From: Psychrobacter submarinus
GTDB lineage: Bacteria > Pseudomonadota > Gammaproteobacteria > Pseudomonadales > Moraxellaceae
Direction of reading: 5' to 3'
Length of the DNA: 64,000 nt
Assembly (NCBI RefSeq): GCF_904846685.1
Contig: NZ_CAJHBQ010000001.1
Span: forward strand, 434,001-498,000
Both the position numbers and the translations under genes were made by a program. This document shows positions 16,764-28,854 of this stretch, piece after piece (the stretch's first letter is position 1; each line of letters starts with the position of its first letter). The notes under the pieces were generated by a model. That model searched no databases. It was not told the DNA's origin and was given only the letters and a program-made list of their open reading frames with translations.

Positions 16764-18158
16764 ATGCGACTAATGACAGCCGTTGATCAGCTTTTTTTAC
16801 TCCTTGAGTCTCGTAAGCAGCCCATGCATGTGGGCGGCTTATTTTTATTTGAATTGCCAGAAGAAGAACAAGGAAAAGATAGCGAATTTGTTTATCAGCT
16901 CGTCCAACAACTGCAAAACTCTGAAGTGCCGCCAAGCTTTCCATTTAATCAAGTATTAGAAAACTTGCTATTTTGGAAGACAGATGATCAGTTCGATGTT
17001 GAGCATCATTTTCGCCACGTAGCGCTGCCTAATCCTGGCCGCGTACGTGAGCTGCTCATGTACATCTCCAAAGAGCATAGCCGCCTATTAGATCGAGCGA
17101 TGCCGCTATGGGAGTGTCACGTTATCGAAGGTATTTTGCCAGAAGCTGAAGGGATGCCTGAGCGTTTCGCTTTATACTTCAAAATTCACCACTCATTAGT
17201 CGATGGCATTGCCGCGATGCGCTTGGTACAAAAAGCGTTGTCACAATCACCCAATGAGCCGGTGACGCTACCTATCTGGTCACTCATCACCCGTCATGGC
17301 AAAAAAGCTGAAAACCTACTTCCCACTGCCCGCTCCACTTCGCGTATCATTAAAGAGCAGCTATCGACTATCAAGCCGGTATTTACAGAACTTATCGATA
17401 ACTTTAAACACAGCGGTAAGCCCGATTATGTCGGTACCTTTGATGCGCCGATGAGTGTGCTCAATCAGCGTATTTCAGCCTCACGTCGTATCGCTGCGCA
17501 GTCCTATGATTTACAGCGTTTTTATACTATTGCCGATGCCTTTGGTGTCAATCAAAACGATGTGGTACTCGCGGTTTGTGCCGGTGCTATCCGTCGCTAT
17601 CTACTCACTATGGAGGCGCTACCGAGCAAGCCTTTGATTGCGTTTGTTCCTATGTCTCTACGTAATGATGAGAGCGCCTCTGGTAATCAAATCTCCTTTT
17701 TGATGGCTAATTTGGGGACGCATCTTGAAGACCCTATTAAGCGGATGCAATTGATTCATGACAGTATGAATAGTGGTAAGCGCCGCTTTCGCCGCATGAA
17801 TAAGGCGCAAGTTATCAACTATAGCGCCATCGCTTACGCTTGGGAGGGTCTCAACGTTCTAACGGGAATATTCCCCAAAAAACAAGCGTTTAACCTGATT
17901 ATCTCTAACGTACCCGGCTCAAAAGAGCCGCTATACTGGAATGGCGCGCCGCTAAAAGCACTATATCCAGCCTCCATTTTGGTCGATGGGCAGGCGATGA
18001 ATATTACTTTGGCGACTTACTTAGATAAGATTGAGTTTTGTATCACCGCGTGTAGTAAGCTGCTACCCCGCGTACAGGATATTTTACTGCTTATGGAAGA
18101 GGAGCTGAGCCTGCTTGAGAATATCTGCGCAGAGAAGCGCTTAGGCGTTCGCTACTAA
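16764..18158 (+). CDS. Wax ester synthase/diacylglycerol acyltransferase (WS/DGAT)
   Basis: Bifunctional acyltransferase that esterifies fatty alcohols or diacylglycerol with acyl-CoA to make storage lipids, common in Moraxellaceae. The catalytic HHSLVDG motif (HHxxxDG) is at residues 142-148. Other family landmarks are the start (LMTAVDQLFLLLESRKQPMHVGGLFLFE), PLWECHVIEG and NLIISNVPGSKEPLYWNGAPL. The length of 464 is normal. I chose the ATG at 16764 because AAAGGA precedes it; the open frame extends upstream only through the end of the 303-bp element. A strong terminator follows. Confidence 0.94.
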   Translation: MRLMTAVDQLFLLLESRKQPMHVGGLFLFELPEEEQGKDSEFVYQLVQQLQNSEVPPSFPFNQVLENLLFWKTDDQFDVEHHFRHVALPNPGRVRELLMYISKEHSRLLDRAMPLWECHVIEGILPEAEGMPERFALYFKIHHSLVDGIAAMRLVQKALSQSPNEPVTLPIWSLITRHGKKAENLLPTARSTSRIIKEQLSTIKPVFTELIDNFKHSGKPDYVGTFDAPMSVLNQRISASRRIAAQSYDLQRFYTIADAFGVNQNDVVLAVCAGAIRRYLLTMEALPSKPLIAFVPMSLRNDESASGNQISFLMANLGTHLEDPIKRMQLIHDSMNSGKRRFRRMNKAQVINYSAIAYAWEGLNVLTGIFPKKQAFNLIISNVPGSKEPLYWNGAPLKALYPASILVDGQAMNITLATYLDKIEFCITACSKLLPRVQDILLLMEEELSLLENICAEKRLGVRY

Positions 18159-18212
18159 TTTGACGCCATCAATTCGTTAGTCATCGAGGCTAATGCTTTA
18201 TCTTGAATCAAT

Positions 18213-18245
18213 AAAAAAGCTGACCTCTATGAGGTCAGCTTTTTG
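18213..18245. terminator. Bidirectional terminator between the WS/DGAT gene and suhB
   Basis: AAAAGCTGACCTC-tat-GAGGTCAGCTTTTT is a long perfect stem with A and T runs on both sides. It should stop transcripts from both convergent genes. Confidence 0.92.
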
Positions 18246-18322
18246 CTAATAGTTTTTACTATTGGTTTTACCGCTTTGCATCAGTTATTTAAACCTAGCG
18301 CTGTTTAACTGATGTTAGTTAA

Positions 18323-19153
18323 CTACTGTAGCGCGTCACCCCAGCAAGGGACGACCGTTTGCATAAGTGGTTTTAACAGTTTGACATTACAGGCAAAAAT
18401 GGAGCCTGAAGTCATAGAGTTATGAGCGCCGGTGTGATCGACGACTGTGCCGCGAGCTTCAGTGACAATCAGCTCGCCTGCAGCGATATCCCAAGGCTTG
18501 ATAGACATCTCAAAGTAGCCATCAAAACGACCGGCAGCTACGTAGCACAAATCTAGCGCCGCTGAGCCTAGACGGCGTACTTGCCCGCCCGCCTCAGAGA
18601 TTTTTTGTAAGCTCTCAAAGTGCTGTTTGGCATAAGAGACGACTTCGCCGTTACGATGACGCTCTAAAGGATGACCGGTAGTGAATAGACCGCCCTCTAA
18701 GGTTTTGCGATCGGTGACTTGCATACGGCGGTTGTTCAAACGCGCGCCTTTGCCGCGGCTGGCTGAAAACATCTCATCACGTACTGGGTCGTAAACGACG
18801 CCATGCTCAGTGACGCCTTTGTACTGCACAGCGATAGACACGCAAAACTGCGGTACACCGTGGACAAAGTTCTTAGTGCCATCTAACGGATCGATAATCC
18901 AGCACCAGTCCGCATCTTCGCCGCGGCCGTCTTGTCTACCAAACTCTTCTCCTAAAAAGGAGTGGTCAGGATAGCTGGCTTTGAGCGTGGCAATCGTTAA
19001 CTCTTCGCTATAGCGGTCGATACGAGTCACTAAACCATCGAGCCCTTTTGACTCAGTATCTAGCTCGACTTTGTGACGATTTTGATGCGCGTATAGTATC
19101 TCTTTACCGACTTTTTCGGCAGCACGCGCTGCGATAACGACCATGGGTTCCAT
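18323..19153 (-). CDS. suhB: Inositol-1-monophosphatase family protein SuhB
   Basis: Mg-dependent phosphatase of the inositol monophosphatase family. SuhB also acts in rRNA transcription antitermination in enterobacteria. The metal-binding motifs are present: FLGEEFG (Glu), WCWIIDPLDGTKNFVHG (DPLDGT) and IKPWDIAAGELIVTEARG (the third-motif Asp). The length of 276 is typical. The ATG at 19151-19153 follows AGGTTATTT. It lies 83 bp downstream of dxs on the same strand, so some read-through is possible. It could equally be a general sugar phosphatase, but the overall match is to SuhB. Confidence 0.92.
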   Translation of the reverse strand: MEPMVVIAARAAEKVGKEILYAHQNRHKVELDTESKGLDGLVTRIDRYSEELTIATLKASYPDHSFLGEEFGRQDGRGEDADWCWIIDPLDGTKNFVHGVPQFCVSIAVQYKGVTEHGVVYDPVRDEMFSASRGKGARLNNRRMQVTDRKTLEGGLFTTGHPLERHRNGEVVSYAKQHFESLQKISEAGGQVRRLGSAALDLCYVAAGRFDGYFEMSIKPWDIAAGELIVTEARGTVVDHTGAHNSMTSGSIFACNVKLLKPLMQTVVPCWGDALQ

Positions 19154-19236
19154 AAATAACCTATTTACTTGAGTGATAAAATAATATGTAAAAATTGAAG
19201 AAAAAAAATACTGAAAAAAACTTAGAGATAAAAACT

Positions 19237-21414
19237 CTATGATAAAAGCTGCTGGAGCTGCTTGACGACTCCCATGACATCTAGACCACTATCAGCCCAC
19301 TGCTCAGCTTGCGAGCCATGAGCGATAAACCGATCGGTAATCCCAATGTTGCGCAGTAAAGGCCGCTGCTGTCTAAAAGCGGCAGAGTCGTTAAAGAGAT
19401 ACTCATTAACCGCACTGCCGGCGCCGCCCATAAGCATATGCTCCTCTAAAGTTGCGATATGAGTCACTCCTTGCGCAAGTATTGACTCAATCAGCTCGCT
19501 ATCTAAAGGTTTGACCCAGCGCATATTGACCACTTGTACTTGTAGCGTATCTTCGCTGCTATGGCTTTGATCAATGATACGAGTTGCGGCCTCTTGCGCT
19601 GTCGCGACCATAGTACCAAAAGCCAAAATCGTAAGCTTAGTGGGCGCATTATCATCTCCGAGTACAGACTCTACCACCGCCTGCCCGACTTTATATTGCT
19701 GCAGCGGGCGCTCGATGACCGCACCAATGCCATTTCCTCGTGGATAACGGACTGCAGCGGCACCTTTATACTCATAACAAGTGTTCAATAACTGATAACA
19801 CTCGTTTTCGTCTTTTGGCGCGGCGATTATTATGTTGGGTACGCAGCGTAAAAACGCAAAATCAAAGACTCCAGCATGAGTCGCGCCATCTTCACCGACA
19901 AGTCCAGCTCTATCGATAGCAAAGGTAACATCAAGATCTTGTAGTGCCACGTCGTGTATCAGTTGATCATAGCCGCGCTGCAAAAAAGTTGAATAGATAG
20001 CGACGATCGGTTTGACGTCTTGCGTTGCCATACCTGCAGCCAAAGTGACGGCATGCTGCTCGGCAATAGCCACATCAAAAAAGCGCTCTGGGAACTGACG
20101 CGCAAAGTCAGTCATGCCTGAACCTTCCTCCATCGCCGGCGTGATAGCCAGCAGACGCTCATCGGTAGCGGCTTTATCGCACAAAAACCGCCCAAAAACT
20201 TGCGAATACTTTAAGGCAGAAGTAGCGGCACAATTAACAATAGGCGCTTGTTCAGCACTTTTTTCTTCGTTATGAGTTTGTTGGCTATTGGTGCTATTAT
20301 TTTGCGTAGCATCGGTCTTAGCACTGGTTTCAACAGGCAGTTTGCTAATAGCGTGATAACCCACAGGATCCGCTTCCGCTGGCGCAAAGCCTTTGCCTTT
20401 AGTGGTATAGATATGCACCAGTACTGGACCTGACACTTGCTTAGCCAGTGATAACACACGCACCAGTTCAGGGATATTATGACCATCAAAAGGGCCAAAA
20501 TAAGTAAAGCCTATCGCTTTAAATAAATTGTCTTCTATCACCGGCACGTCACGCATCTCTTTGTGGCGTTTACGGCGATCAAAGCCTTGCATATAAGGGC
20601 GGTGGCATAAAATAGGCTCGCCAGCATCTGAGATATCGACTTGATAGCCCGACTCCCAGAGCATTGCTAAATGACGCGAAAATCCGCCAATAGAACAAGA
20701 AATGGACATATCGTTGTCGTTCAAAATGACTAGTAGATCGGCATCTTGTTGGACTGCATCGTTCATGGCCTCAAAAGCCATACCGCCCGTCATCGCCCCA
20801 TCACCAATGATACAAGCAACCGTTTGCGCGAGGCCTTGATAGCGCAGCGCCAAGCTCATACCTAAACCGGCTGAAATCGATGTAGAGGAATGTCCAACGC
20901 CAAAGGTGTCATATACGGACTCTACGCGCTCAGGAAATGCAGTTAGCCCATCTTTTGACCGAATACTATGTAGCTGCTCACGGCGGCCAGTCAGGACTTT
21001 ATGAGCATAAGCTTGATGCCCCACATCCCACACGATCTGGTCGCTTGGCGTGTCTAATAAATAGTGCAGCACGATAGTCAGCTCAATGACGCCTAGATTG
21101 GCACCGAAATGACCGCCGCTTTGTCCAGCTGAATACAACAAAAACAGCCGTAGCTCATCGGCTAAGGTTATCAGCTCTGCTGTGTTTAATGATTTAATGT
21201 CTTTGGGCAAGTCAATAGCATCGAGCAGTGGCGTGCTTGGACGCACACGCGGAATCTGCACATAAGTTTGCTGCAATGCAGATACGGGCGTAGTCGAATG
21301 AGAAGCTGGTAACGTAGACGAATCAGCTGATAAATAAGACTGTGAGGAATGAGGGGATTGCTGCATAAACCGTACTATACCTACCAATCTGCTGACAAGG
21401 CATCGCCTTACCAT
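19237..21414 (-). CDS. dxs: 1-deoxy-D-xylulose-5-phosphate synthase
   Basis: First enzyme of the non-mevalonate isoprenoid route; its product also feeds thiamin and vitamin B6 synthesis. The thiamin diphosphate motif ([18 protein letters not shown]...[12 protein letters not shown]), the H of [12 protein letters not shown], and the transketolase half ([24 protein letters not shown]) are all intact. At 725 residues it exceeds the usual 620-640. There is an N-terminal extension of about 55 residues and a low-complexity insert (about residues 355-395). The start is uncertain: the ATG at 21414 lacks a site, while Met17 (ATG ending at 21366) has a loosely spaced TAGGT. Confidence 0.95.
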   Translation of the reverse strand: MVRRCLVSRLVGIVRFMQQSPHSSQSYLSADSSTLPASHSTTPVSALQQTYVQIPRVRPSTPLLDAIDLPKDIKSLNTAELITLADELRLFLLYSAGQSGGHFGANLGVIELTIVLHYLLDTPSDQIVWDVGHQAYAHKVLTGRREQLHSIRSKDGLTAFPERVESVYDTFGVGHSSTSISAGLGMSLALRYQGLAQTVACIIGDGAMTGGMAFEAMNDAVQQDADLLVILNDNDMSISCSIGGFSRHLAMLWESGYQVDISDAGEPILCHRPYMQGFDRRKRHKEMRDVPVIEDNLFKAIGFTYFGPFDGHNIPELVRVLSLAKQVSGPVLVHIYTTKGKGFAPAEADPVGYHAISKLPVETSAKTDATQNNSTNSQQTHNEEKSAEQAPIVNCAATSALKYSQVFGRFLCDKAATDERLLAITPAMEEGSGMTDFARQFPERFFDVAIAEQHAVTLAAGMATQDVKPIVAIYSTFLQRGYDQLIHDVALQDLDVTFAIDRAGLVGEDGATHAGVFDFAFLRCVPNIIIAAPKDENECYQLLNTCYEYKGAAAVRYPRGNGIGAVIERPLQQYKVGQAVVESVLGDDNAPTKLTILAFGTMVATAQEAATRIIDQSHSSEDTLQVQVVNMRWVKPLDSELIESILAQGVTHIATLEEHMLMGGAGSAVNEYLFNDSAAFRQQRPLLRNIGITDRFIAHGSQAEQWADSGLDVMGVVKQLQQLLS

Positions 21415-21825
21415 ACTGTTATATTATATATGTTACAAGTGACTCTACGAGCGGTATAAAACACAATTAAGCGATGAAGGCGCTATCTCAGTGGCTATCG
21501 ACATCGACCTAATACACTCATTACCGTCTCGCCACGCGCTGATAGCATACCCCATTACTTTGCATTTATCGCAAGCAATGTTGACGATGCAGTAGCCTGA
21601 GTACAAAGACTTGTCACTGTATCTGTTAAAATAGTATGGCATAATAGCATTTTTTTTAATCTGTCGCTTCAATCATCGTGCATCGTCTGTGAACTTTGTG
21701 TGTTTTTCTGCTCAATCGGCATCTACCCTATACTCATTTGCAAATATTAAACAGACCCTAGTATTTTAGATAAAAGCAACAATATAGTCCTATAGACGCA
21801 ACCACTTTTGGACTCTATATATTAA

Positions 21826-21885
21826 AATATTAGACTCTATAATATTAGACTCTATAATATTAGACTCTATAATATTAGACCCTAT
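21826..21885. repeat. 15-bp tandem repeat (4 units) upstream of ribA
   Basis: Three exact copies of aatattagactctat and a fourth with one change (aatattagaccctat), preceded by a partial gactctat. It sits in the 657-bp spacer between the divergent dxs and ribA starts (21415-22071), about 190 bp from ribA. Beyond it the spacer shows only a doubtful 65-codon minus-strand frame (21445-21639). No flavin riboswitch is recognisable. Confidence 0.85.
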
Positions 21886-22071
21886 GTATTTTTATAGTCG
21901 GTGTTTATCTTATAGCAAATAGTTATGGGTGCTGACATATCTCTACTTATCATTTGTGTACAGCATCATAAACAGATAAACGAACCTTAATTATAAACCC
22001 TCATTGATAATAAAGCCGTTCTTGAATGTGACGAATTTGATTATCCGATGATCGGCCTTTGCAGGACTTAA

Positions 22072-23771
<1,700 letters not shown>

Positions 23772-23909
23772 CTTTTGACGATACAATGAACGCTACTTTT
23801 ACCGACAAGTGTTTTATAAACTACTTATGGTACAGTTTATAGCGCGATGCTATTGACAGTAGATATGGTAATCAGCAGTATAGTCCGCTATACGTGAAGA
23901 CTCACTTTT

Positions 23910-23936
23910 AGGTCAGCTTTTATAGCTGACCTTTAT
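23910..23936 (+). terminator. Terminator of ribA-hemF
   Basis: A perfect 8-bp stem (aggtcagc/gctgacct) with a 7-base loop is followed by tttat. It is 140 bp past hemF. The remaining spacer to the cytochrome gene (23772-24165) shows no gene. Confidence 0.75.
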
Positions 23937-24165
23937 CGTTACAGAGCCTTTATAACGGATCAATTACACAAATACTCTACACAACTCATCGCTGCACCCT
24001 ATATATTTAGGGCAATAAGTATAAAAAATAAGGGTACTTTTATCATACTTTTAATTTGTACTACTTTTTTTTAGTTGAGAATCACCCTTTAACAACAGCC
24101 ACTATCTAGGTAAAGCATGAGATAATGCGCCTAACTTAATAGCCATTAAATAAGGAAGTTTGCAT

Positions 24166-24636
24166 ATGCTATCCCTTCACCGCAAAACCCCAATAAAATC
24201 TATCTTTGGCATCGCTTTGATGTCTGCTGCTCTAGGCCTAACTGCTTGTAGCGCACCTTTAGACCCTGATGTCAAAGCCCGTCAAGATATTATGAAAGAT
24301 TATGGTGATGCGATGGGTATTATAGGCGATATGGTAAAAGCGCCAGATACCTTTGATGCAGAGCTTTTAAAAGACCAAACCTCATTTTTGGCAGAAGCGT
24401 CACAAAACCCTTGGGCACATTTTGAAAACCAAGAAGCCATTGGTAATGCGACCGAAGCCGTTTGGAGCGATAATGCAAGCTTTGTCGCTGAGTCAGAGAA
24501 ATTTCAACAAGTGACCGCTGAATTGAATAACGCCGCTCAGAGCGCCTCTAGCGTCGATGACTTTGCACCTGCCTTTAAAAAAGTAGGCGCTAGCTGTAAG
24601 TCATGTCATACCGACTTTAAAGTCAAAACTGACTAA
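24166..24636 (+). CDS. Cytochrome c' family lipoprotein
   Basis: A periplasmic c-type cytochrome of class II (c'). The single heme motif CKSCH lies near the C-terminus (about residues 145-149), after a four-helix-bundle type sequence (DPDVKARQDIMKDYGDAMGIIGDMV; AVWSDNASFVAESEKFQQVTAELNNAAQS). The leader ends in LTAC, so it is a lipoprotein rather than the usual soluble form. The frame starts at a TTG (24160), but the ATG at 24166 has AAGGAAGTT at proper spacing. Likely roles for the family include nitric oxide binding or electron transfer; there is no genetic context here. Confidence 0.9.
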   Translation: MLSLHRKTPIKSIFGIALMSAALGLTACSAPLDPDVKARQDIMKDYGDAMGIIGDMVKAPDTFDAELLKDQTSFLAEASQNPWAHFENQEAIGNATEAVWSDNASFVAESEKFQQVTAELNNAAQSASSVDDFAPAFKKVGASCKSCHTDFKVKTD

Positions 24637-24677
24637 GATTAAAGACTGACGATCCGTTACTGCTAAGAGCAGAAAAT

Positions 24678-24713
24678 AAAACCGCTATATCAGATGATAT
24701 AGCGGTTTTTTAT
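24678..24713. terminator. Bidirectional terminator
   Basis: AAAACCGCTATATC-agat-GATATAGCGGTTTTTT is a long perfect stem with T runs on both strands. It lies between the cytochrome c' gene and the convergent mscS-type gene. Confidence 0.93.
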
Positions 24714-24765
24714 TGCCAAAAAATCTCACGCTAACGCAGCTCTTTGAAATAACGCTCTAAGCAAA

Positions 24766-25740
24766 TTACTCTGTCTCTGCTTTTTTGGCATTATCATCAT
24801 CATTAACATTGTCATCTTGCTCCTTATTTATCTGCTTAACAATAGATTTCACTGAAGGATCGCTCAAATCTATTGTACGTATAGGGAAAGGAATATTGAT
24901 ACCGGCTGCATCCAGCGCTTTTTTGACTTCTACAATGACTTGATGAATAGAAGCGACTTTATTAGCCTGAGTGCCGTTATCAATAAACCAACGTACTGTC
25001 AAATCCATAGATGAACCACCAAACCCTGTCGCAATTACGCTTGGCGTCGCTTTTCTCGATACGCTATCAACTTTATCCAAAGCTTGTAGAATCTCAGCTT
25101 TTGCTGTTTCGATATCATCCTCATAACCAATACCGACCGCCACTTGCAAGCGGCGCTGTTTGTAGGCGGTATTGACGGTTAATGCCGAGGTATACAGCTC
25201 CGAGTTTGGAATCACTACTTGCCGACCATCATAGGTTCTAATCGTCGTTGCACGAATCTTAATGTCTTCAACGGTGCCTTCGTAGTCGCCTGAGACAATC
25301 TGATCACCAATACGAAACGGCTCTGAGATCAGCAATAAAATACCAGAGAGCAGGTTTTGGAAGATGTCTTTGAAGGCAAAACCAATCGCCACCGAACCAA
25401 TACCCAGCGCGCCGATTAATTTGGCTGGTGTAAATCCTGGAATAGCGACAACCATGGCGATCATAAAGCCAATAAACAGAATAAGTGCCCCGCCTATGCG
25501 CTGAAACACTTTTACTAAGTTCTGATGACGCACGCGCGCGCCTAAGGTTTTATGCACGACTTTTTTAAAAATAATCGACAACAGCCAAAAAATCCCCAAC
25601 ACAATGAGCGCCGCTACAAAATATGGAATGCGCTCAATAAAGCCACTTGCCAAGTCTTGCGTGGTATAGACCACTTGTTGATAGATGGTTACACCATCGG
25701 TTAGCGTGTTCGATAGGCGACTCACGTCGGGGGTGGGCAT
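24766..25740 (-). CDS. MscS-type small mechanosensitive channel
   Basis: Inner-membrane channel that opens under membrane tension and releases solutes on osmotic downshock. There are three N-terminal membrane segments (YFVAALIVLGIFWLLSIIF; ALILFIGFMIAMVVAI; the pore helix GALGIGSVAIGFAFKDIFQNLLSGILLL). The beta domain follows (FRIGDQIVSGDYEGTVEDIKIRATTIRTYDGRQVVIPNS) and then an alpha/beta domain. At 324 residues it is a little longer than MscS (286), with an acidic C-terminal tail (DDNVNDDDNAKKAE). The ATG at 25738-25740 follows AGGAG. Whether it is the main MscS or a paralogue cannot be decided. Confidence 0.92.
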   Translation of the reverse strand: MPTPDVSRLSNTLTDGVTIYQQVVYTTQDLASGFIERIPYFVAALIVLGIFWLLSIIFKKVVHKTLGARVRHQNLVKVFQRIGGALILFIGFMIAMVVAIPGFTPAKLIGALGIGSVAIGFAFKDIFQNLLSGILLLISEPFRIGDQIVSGDYEGTVEDIKIRATTIRTYDGRQVVIPNSELYTSALTVNTAYKQRRLQVAVGIGYEDDIETAKAEILQALDKVDSVSRKATPSVIATGFGGSSMDLTVRWFIDNGTQANKVASIHQVIVEVKKALDAAGINIPFPIRTIDLSDPSVKSIVKQINKEQDDNVNDDDNAKKAETE

Positions 25741-25817
25741 AAAGGGTTGCTCCTATTGCTGTCTTAGCGCGCGTTTAAGGGGATAAATAAATGAACATCT
25801 CACTACTGTTTTGCCAG

Positions 25818-26381
25818 TTATGACATCAAATCAGCTTGTACGATTTCAATCCAGTAGCCATCAACATCCTTGATAAAGGCAATGTTTTTCATGCTGCCAT
25901 CTTCTGGACGTTTTTTGAACTCAACATCGTTCTTATCAAACCAAGCGATGGCTTCATCTAGGTTCGGTACGCTAAAACAAATATGCCCAAAGCCTTGAGG
26001 GTCTTGGTTGCCATCATGATAGCTAAAGTCAGCTTTTGTCTCAGTGCCATAATTATGGGTCAGCTCTAAGATACCGCGCTGACGGAAAGCAAAGATTTCT
26101 AAATCATCACCAGTAGGCAGGTTCTCACGCTCGCTCTCAGTTAGCTTTGCCAAGAAATACAGATCAAATTCCATATCAGGGAATTTTTTGACCGCAAGCA
26201 ACGTCATACCCAACACGCCAGTATAAAACGCCAATGACTTGGCAGGATCTTTGACGCGTAGCATAGTGTGGTTAAACGTAAAACCTGTCGTTTGCGTAGA
26301 GATTGACTGGACGCCATCTGTACTGATACTGCTCGCAGGCTGTGCGATGGTTGCGTTATTATTACTAGATGGAGTAGACAT
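25818..26381 (-). CDS. gloA: Lactoylglutathione lyase (glyoxalase I)
   Basis: Converts the methylglyoxal-glutathione hemithioacetal into S-lactoylglutathione. The glyoxalase domain spans about 30-185: FNHTMLRVKDPAKSLAFYTGVLGM (metal His), LELTHNYGTE (metal Glu), GFGHICFSVPN (metal His) and GYWIEIVQ (metal Glu). The RQRG..ELTHN spacing resembles the longer eukaryotic/pseudomonad type. An N-terminal Ser/Asn/Thr-rich tail of about 30 residues is extra. The ATG at 26379-26381 follows GGGATAATT. It is on the same strand as can but separated from it by a hairpin. Confidence 0.93.
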   Translation of the reverse strand: MSTPSSNNNATIAQPASSISTDGVQSISTQTTGFTFNHTMLRVKDPAKSLAFYTGVLGMTLLAVKKFPDMEFDLYFLAKLTESERENLPTGDDLEIFAFRQRGILELTHNYGTETKADFSYHDGNQDPQGFGHICFSVPNLDEAIAWFDKNDVEFKKRPEDGSMKNIAFIKDVDGYWIEIVQADLMS

Positions 26382-26419
26382 AATTATCCCAATATAATTT
26401 AGAAAATGCAGTTATAAAT

Positions 26420-26448
26420 AAGCGAATCACGATGATCGCAATTCGCTT
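26420..26448 (-). terminator. Terminator-like hairpin after the carbonic anhydrase gene
   Basis: Perfect 8-bp arms (aagcgaat/attcgctt) with a 13-base loop lie 88 bp past the carbonic anhydrase stop codon. The trailing sequence on the minus strand is only moderately T-rich, so it may be a weak terminator. Confidence 0.45.
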
Positions 26449-26535
26449 GGCTCTTTCATCATAATAAAAAATGGCAAAATAATTGATAGGGTTTTGTAAG
26501 AATATGAACAAAGTATGTTCATGTTTAGATATATA

Positions 26536-27174
26536 TTAGCTGTCTAAGAACCTCACCTTACCTGTCTCTAGGTCATACTCAGCACCGACAACAAGTAGCT
26601 GACCACTGTTAGTCAAATCCTCTAGTGCCCGCGATCCATGTTTGAGCTGACTCACTGACATGCGCACGTTGGCACGGATAGAGCGATCAACCAGCTCATC
26701 GGCATCGACGTCTTGACCATTGGCGGTCGCCAGCTCATGCAAGTTATAGACACTTGGGCGAATGCGATCAACGATCGATTGCAAATTAGGTGAATAGTTC
26801 TGATCAGGATTGATCAAGGTCTCAACGCAGGCCGTGACCGCGCCGCATTTTGAATGTCCAAGGACTACCACCAACTGTGTGCCAAAGGCTTCGGCGGCAA
26901 ATTCGATTGAGCCAATCTGTGATGGCGCCACCACATTGCCCGCCACACGTATGACAAACAAATCCCCCAAGCCTTGATCAAAGACAATCTCAACAGGTAC
27001 TCGTGCATCCGAGCAGCCCAAAATAATGGCTAATGGATTTTGATCTTTGACCAACTCTGGACGACGCTGCATATATTCATCGGTACTGGTGAGACTATCC
27101 ACGTAGCGGGCGTTACCTTGCTTCAACATCTCTAATGCTTCAGCGCCTGTTGCTGGGCGGTTCTCGGCTGTCAT
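26536..27174 (-). CDS. can: Beta-class carbonic anhydrase
   Basis: Zinc enzyme that interconverts CO2 and bicarbonate. The ligands are seen in GCSDARVPVE (Cys, with the Asp-Arg dyad) and HSKCGAV (His and Cys). The surrounding sequence (DLFVIRVAGNVV, GSIEFAAEAFGTQLVVVLGHSKCGAVTAC) fits the plant-type beta class. The length of 212 is normal. The ATG at 27172-27174 follows AAGGATATCTT. The spacer to the divergent potA start (27175-27510) carries the potA promoter region. Confidence 0.95.
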   Translation of the reverse strand: MTAENRPATGAEALEMLKQGNARYVDSLTSTDEYMQRRPELVKDQNPLAIILGCSDARVPVEIVFDQGLGDLFVIRVAGNVVAPSQIGSIEFAAEAFGTQLVVVLGHSKCGAVTACVETLINPDQNYSPNLQSIVDRIRPSVYNLHELATANGQDVDADELVDRSIRANVRMSVSQLKHGSRALEDLTNSGQLLVVGAEYDLETGKVRFLDS

Positions 27175-27435
27175 AAGATATCCTTAAATAACTTTTGGGT
27201 AGATATGGGTAGATAATTGGCTACGAGCACAGGCTTCAAAACCCGCTCACTTAGATCATAAAGTAGTCACTGGTAAAGACTTTATTCAACCAGTAATCGT
27301 AATAATTGTATAGCAATAAAAAAGCGATTAATAATGAAAATTTGCTTTTTATGGTTACGAGCGGTTTGCTCTTTTATTACAATGACTAACCAGCAAGCTC
27401 TTGTAATCGATACTGAACTTGCACTTATTTGCGCA

Positions 27436-27458
27436 GCGGGTTTGTTATAATAACCCGC
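27436..27458 (+). promoter_or_regulatory. Extended -10 promoter inside a hairpin, before potA
   Basis: TGTTATAAT (TG-n-TATAAT; TATAAT at 27445-27450) lies in the loop of a 7-bp inverted repeat (gcgggtt at 27436-27442, aacccgc at 27452-27458), 53 bp upstream of potA. The inverted repeat around the -10 could be an operator. No convincing -35 is seen (TTGCAC at 27419-27424 is 20 bp away). Confidence 0.5.
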
Positions 27459-27510
27459 ACTTGACTCTCGCTATATATGAGATTGATTTGGATAATCAGG
27501 ACTTTCGTTC

Positions 27511-28854
27511 ATGACTGACTCGCCCGCGCCCACTGCTCAAACCAATAACACTCAGACTGATAGCACTCAGACTAATAGCACAGATGCTACTGGTAAGACG
27601 CTACTGCAACTGACAGGTATCAAAAAGTCTTACGATCAGACCGAAGTCCTCAAGGACATCACGCTCGACATCAAGCATGGCGAGTTTTTGACGCTGCTTG
27701 GGCCGTCTGGTTGCGGCAAAACTACCTTGCTGCGTCTGATTGCAGGGTTTGAGCAACCAAGCGTTGGTAAGATTCAACTCGATGGTGTGCAAATGGCAGG
27801 TTTGCCCGCTGATAAGCGTCCGGTCAATACTGTATTTCAGCAGTACGCTTTATTTCCGCATATGACAGTCGCGCAAAACGTCGCTTATGGCCTAAAGATT
27901 AAAAAAGTGCCTAAGGCGGAGATACAAACCCGCGTGCGTGAGATGTTAGCTATGGTGCAGATGGAGCATCTAGCCAATCGCCGTCCGCAAGATCTGTCTG
28001 GTGGCCAGCAGCAGCGCGTCGCTATTGCCCGCGCCGTTATCAATCGCCCTAAACTATTATTACTTGATGAACCACTCTCCGCCCTCGATCATAAGCTACG
28101 CTTGCAGATGCAATCAGAGCTCAAGCGCTTGCAGCGCGAGCTTGGCATTACCTTTGTCTTTGTCACTCATGATCAAGAAGAGGCGCTATCGATGTCGGAC
28201 CGCATTGCCGTGATGAAAGACGGTAGATTCCAACAAATTGGCACCCCTATCCAAATCTATGAAACTCCGGCCAATTTATTCACCGCCAAATTCATCGGCG
28301 AGGCCAATCTCTTTGAAGCAAAAGTACACGGCGTCTATCCTGATCAGCCTGATCGCAATGGCCAGATCACCAATGGCCGTATCGAAGTTGAGGTCTGTGA
28401 AGCGCAGGATCATACAACTGACGCCCCTCATCTACGCAATCTGCGCCGTCCTGATTTTGCCAATGCCGTGCAAGTCGGTGACAAGGTCAACCTCCTACTA
28501 CGACCTGAGGATCTGCGGATTTATGATCCTAAAGATGAGACGCATACAGGCTTACTAGGCCGTGTGATTGAAAGCAATTATAAAGGTAGCACTTTAGACT
28601 CGATCATTGAGCTTGAAAACGGCCATATCATTAAAGCCTCAGAGTTCTTCGATGAAGAAGATCCAAGCTTTGATTACAAAATGCATGAGGCGGTAAAAGT
28701 CTCTTGGGTCGATGGTTGGGAGTGGCTATTACCAAATGACACCTCTACTAGCGATGGTACGGCTGATGACGCGGCTTTCAATCATGCAGCCGCTGAAGCG
28801 GTGAGCGCCGATACTATGAGAGGCCCTAACGCTATGCAAAAGGATATGGACTAA
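27511..28854 (+). CDS. potA: Spermidine/putrescine ABC transporter ATP-binding protein
   Basis: ATPase of a polyamine import system. An N-terminal Asn/Thr/Ser-rich tail (1-28) is followed by the ABC domain: Walker A GPSGCGKT (64-71), signature LSGGQQQ (162-168), Walker B LLLLDEP with SALD (183-192) and the H-loop FVTHDQEEA. The C-terminal TOBE-type regulatory region (about 260-410) contains [11 protein letters not shown]. At 447 residues it is longer than E. coli PotA (378) because of both tails. The ATG at 27511 follows AGGACTTTC. The stop codon overlaps the potB start by one base, so the two are translationally coupled. Confidence 0.95.
   Translation: MTDSPAPTAQTNNTQTDSTQTNSTDATGKTLLQLTGIKKSYDQTEVLKDITLDIKHGEFLTLLGPSGCGKTTLLRLIAGFEQPSVGKIQLDGVQMAGLPADKRPVNTVFQQYALFPHMTVAQNVAYGLKIKKVPKAEIQTRVREMLAMVQMEHLANRRPQDLSGGQQQRVAIARAVINRPKLLLLDEPLSALDHKLRLQMQSELKRLQRELGITFVFVTHDQEEALSMSDRIAVMKDGRFQQIGTPIQIYETPANLFTAKFIGEANLFEAKVHGVYPDQPDRNGQITNGRIEVEVCEAQDHTTDAPHLRNLRRPDFANAVQVGDKVNLLLRPEDLRIYDPKDETHTGLLGRVIESNYKGSTLDSIIELENGHIIKASEFFDEEDPSFDYKMHEAVKVSWVDGWEWLLPNDTSTSDGTADDAAFNHAAAEAVSADTMRGPNAMQKDMD

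Noticed and set aside
21445..21672. Minus-strand frame of 65-75 codons upstream of dxs
   Set aside because: Codon use is plausible, but there is no ribosome site, the first start is a TTG or a late ATG, and I recognise nothing in it. It is left out of the features for lack of support.
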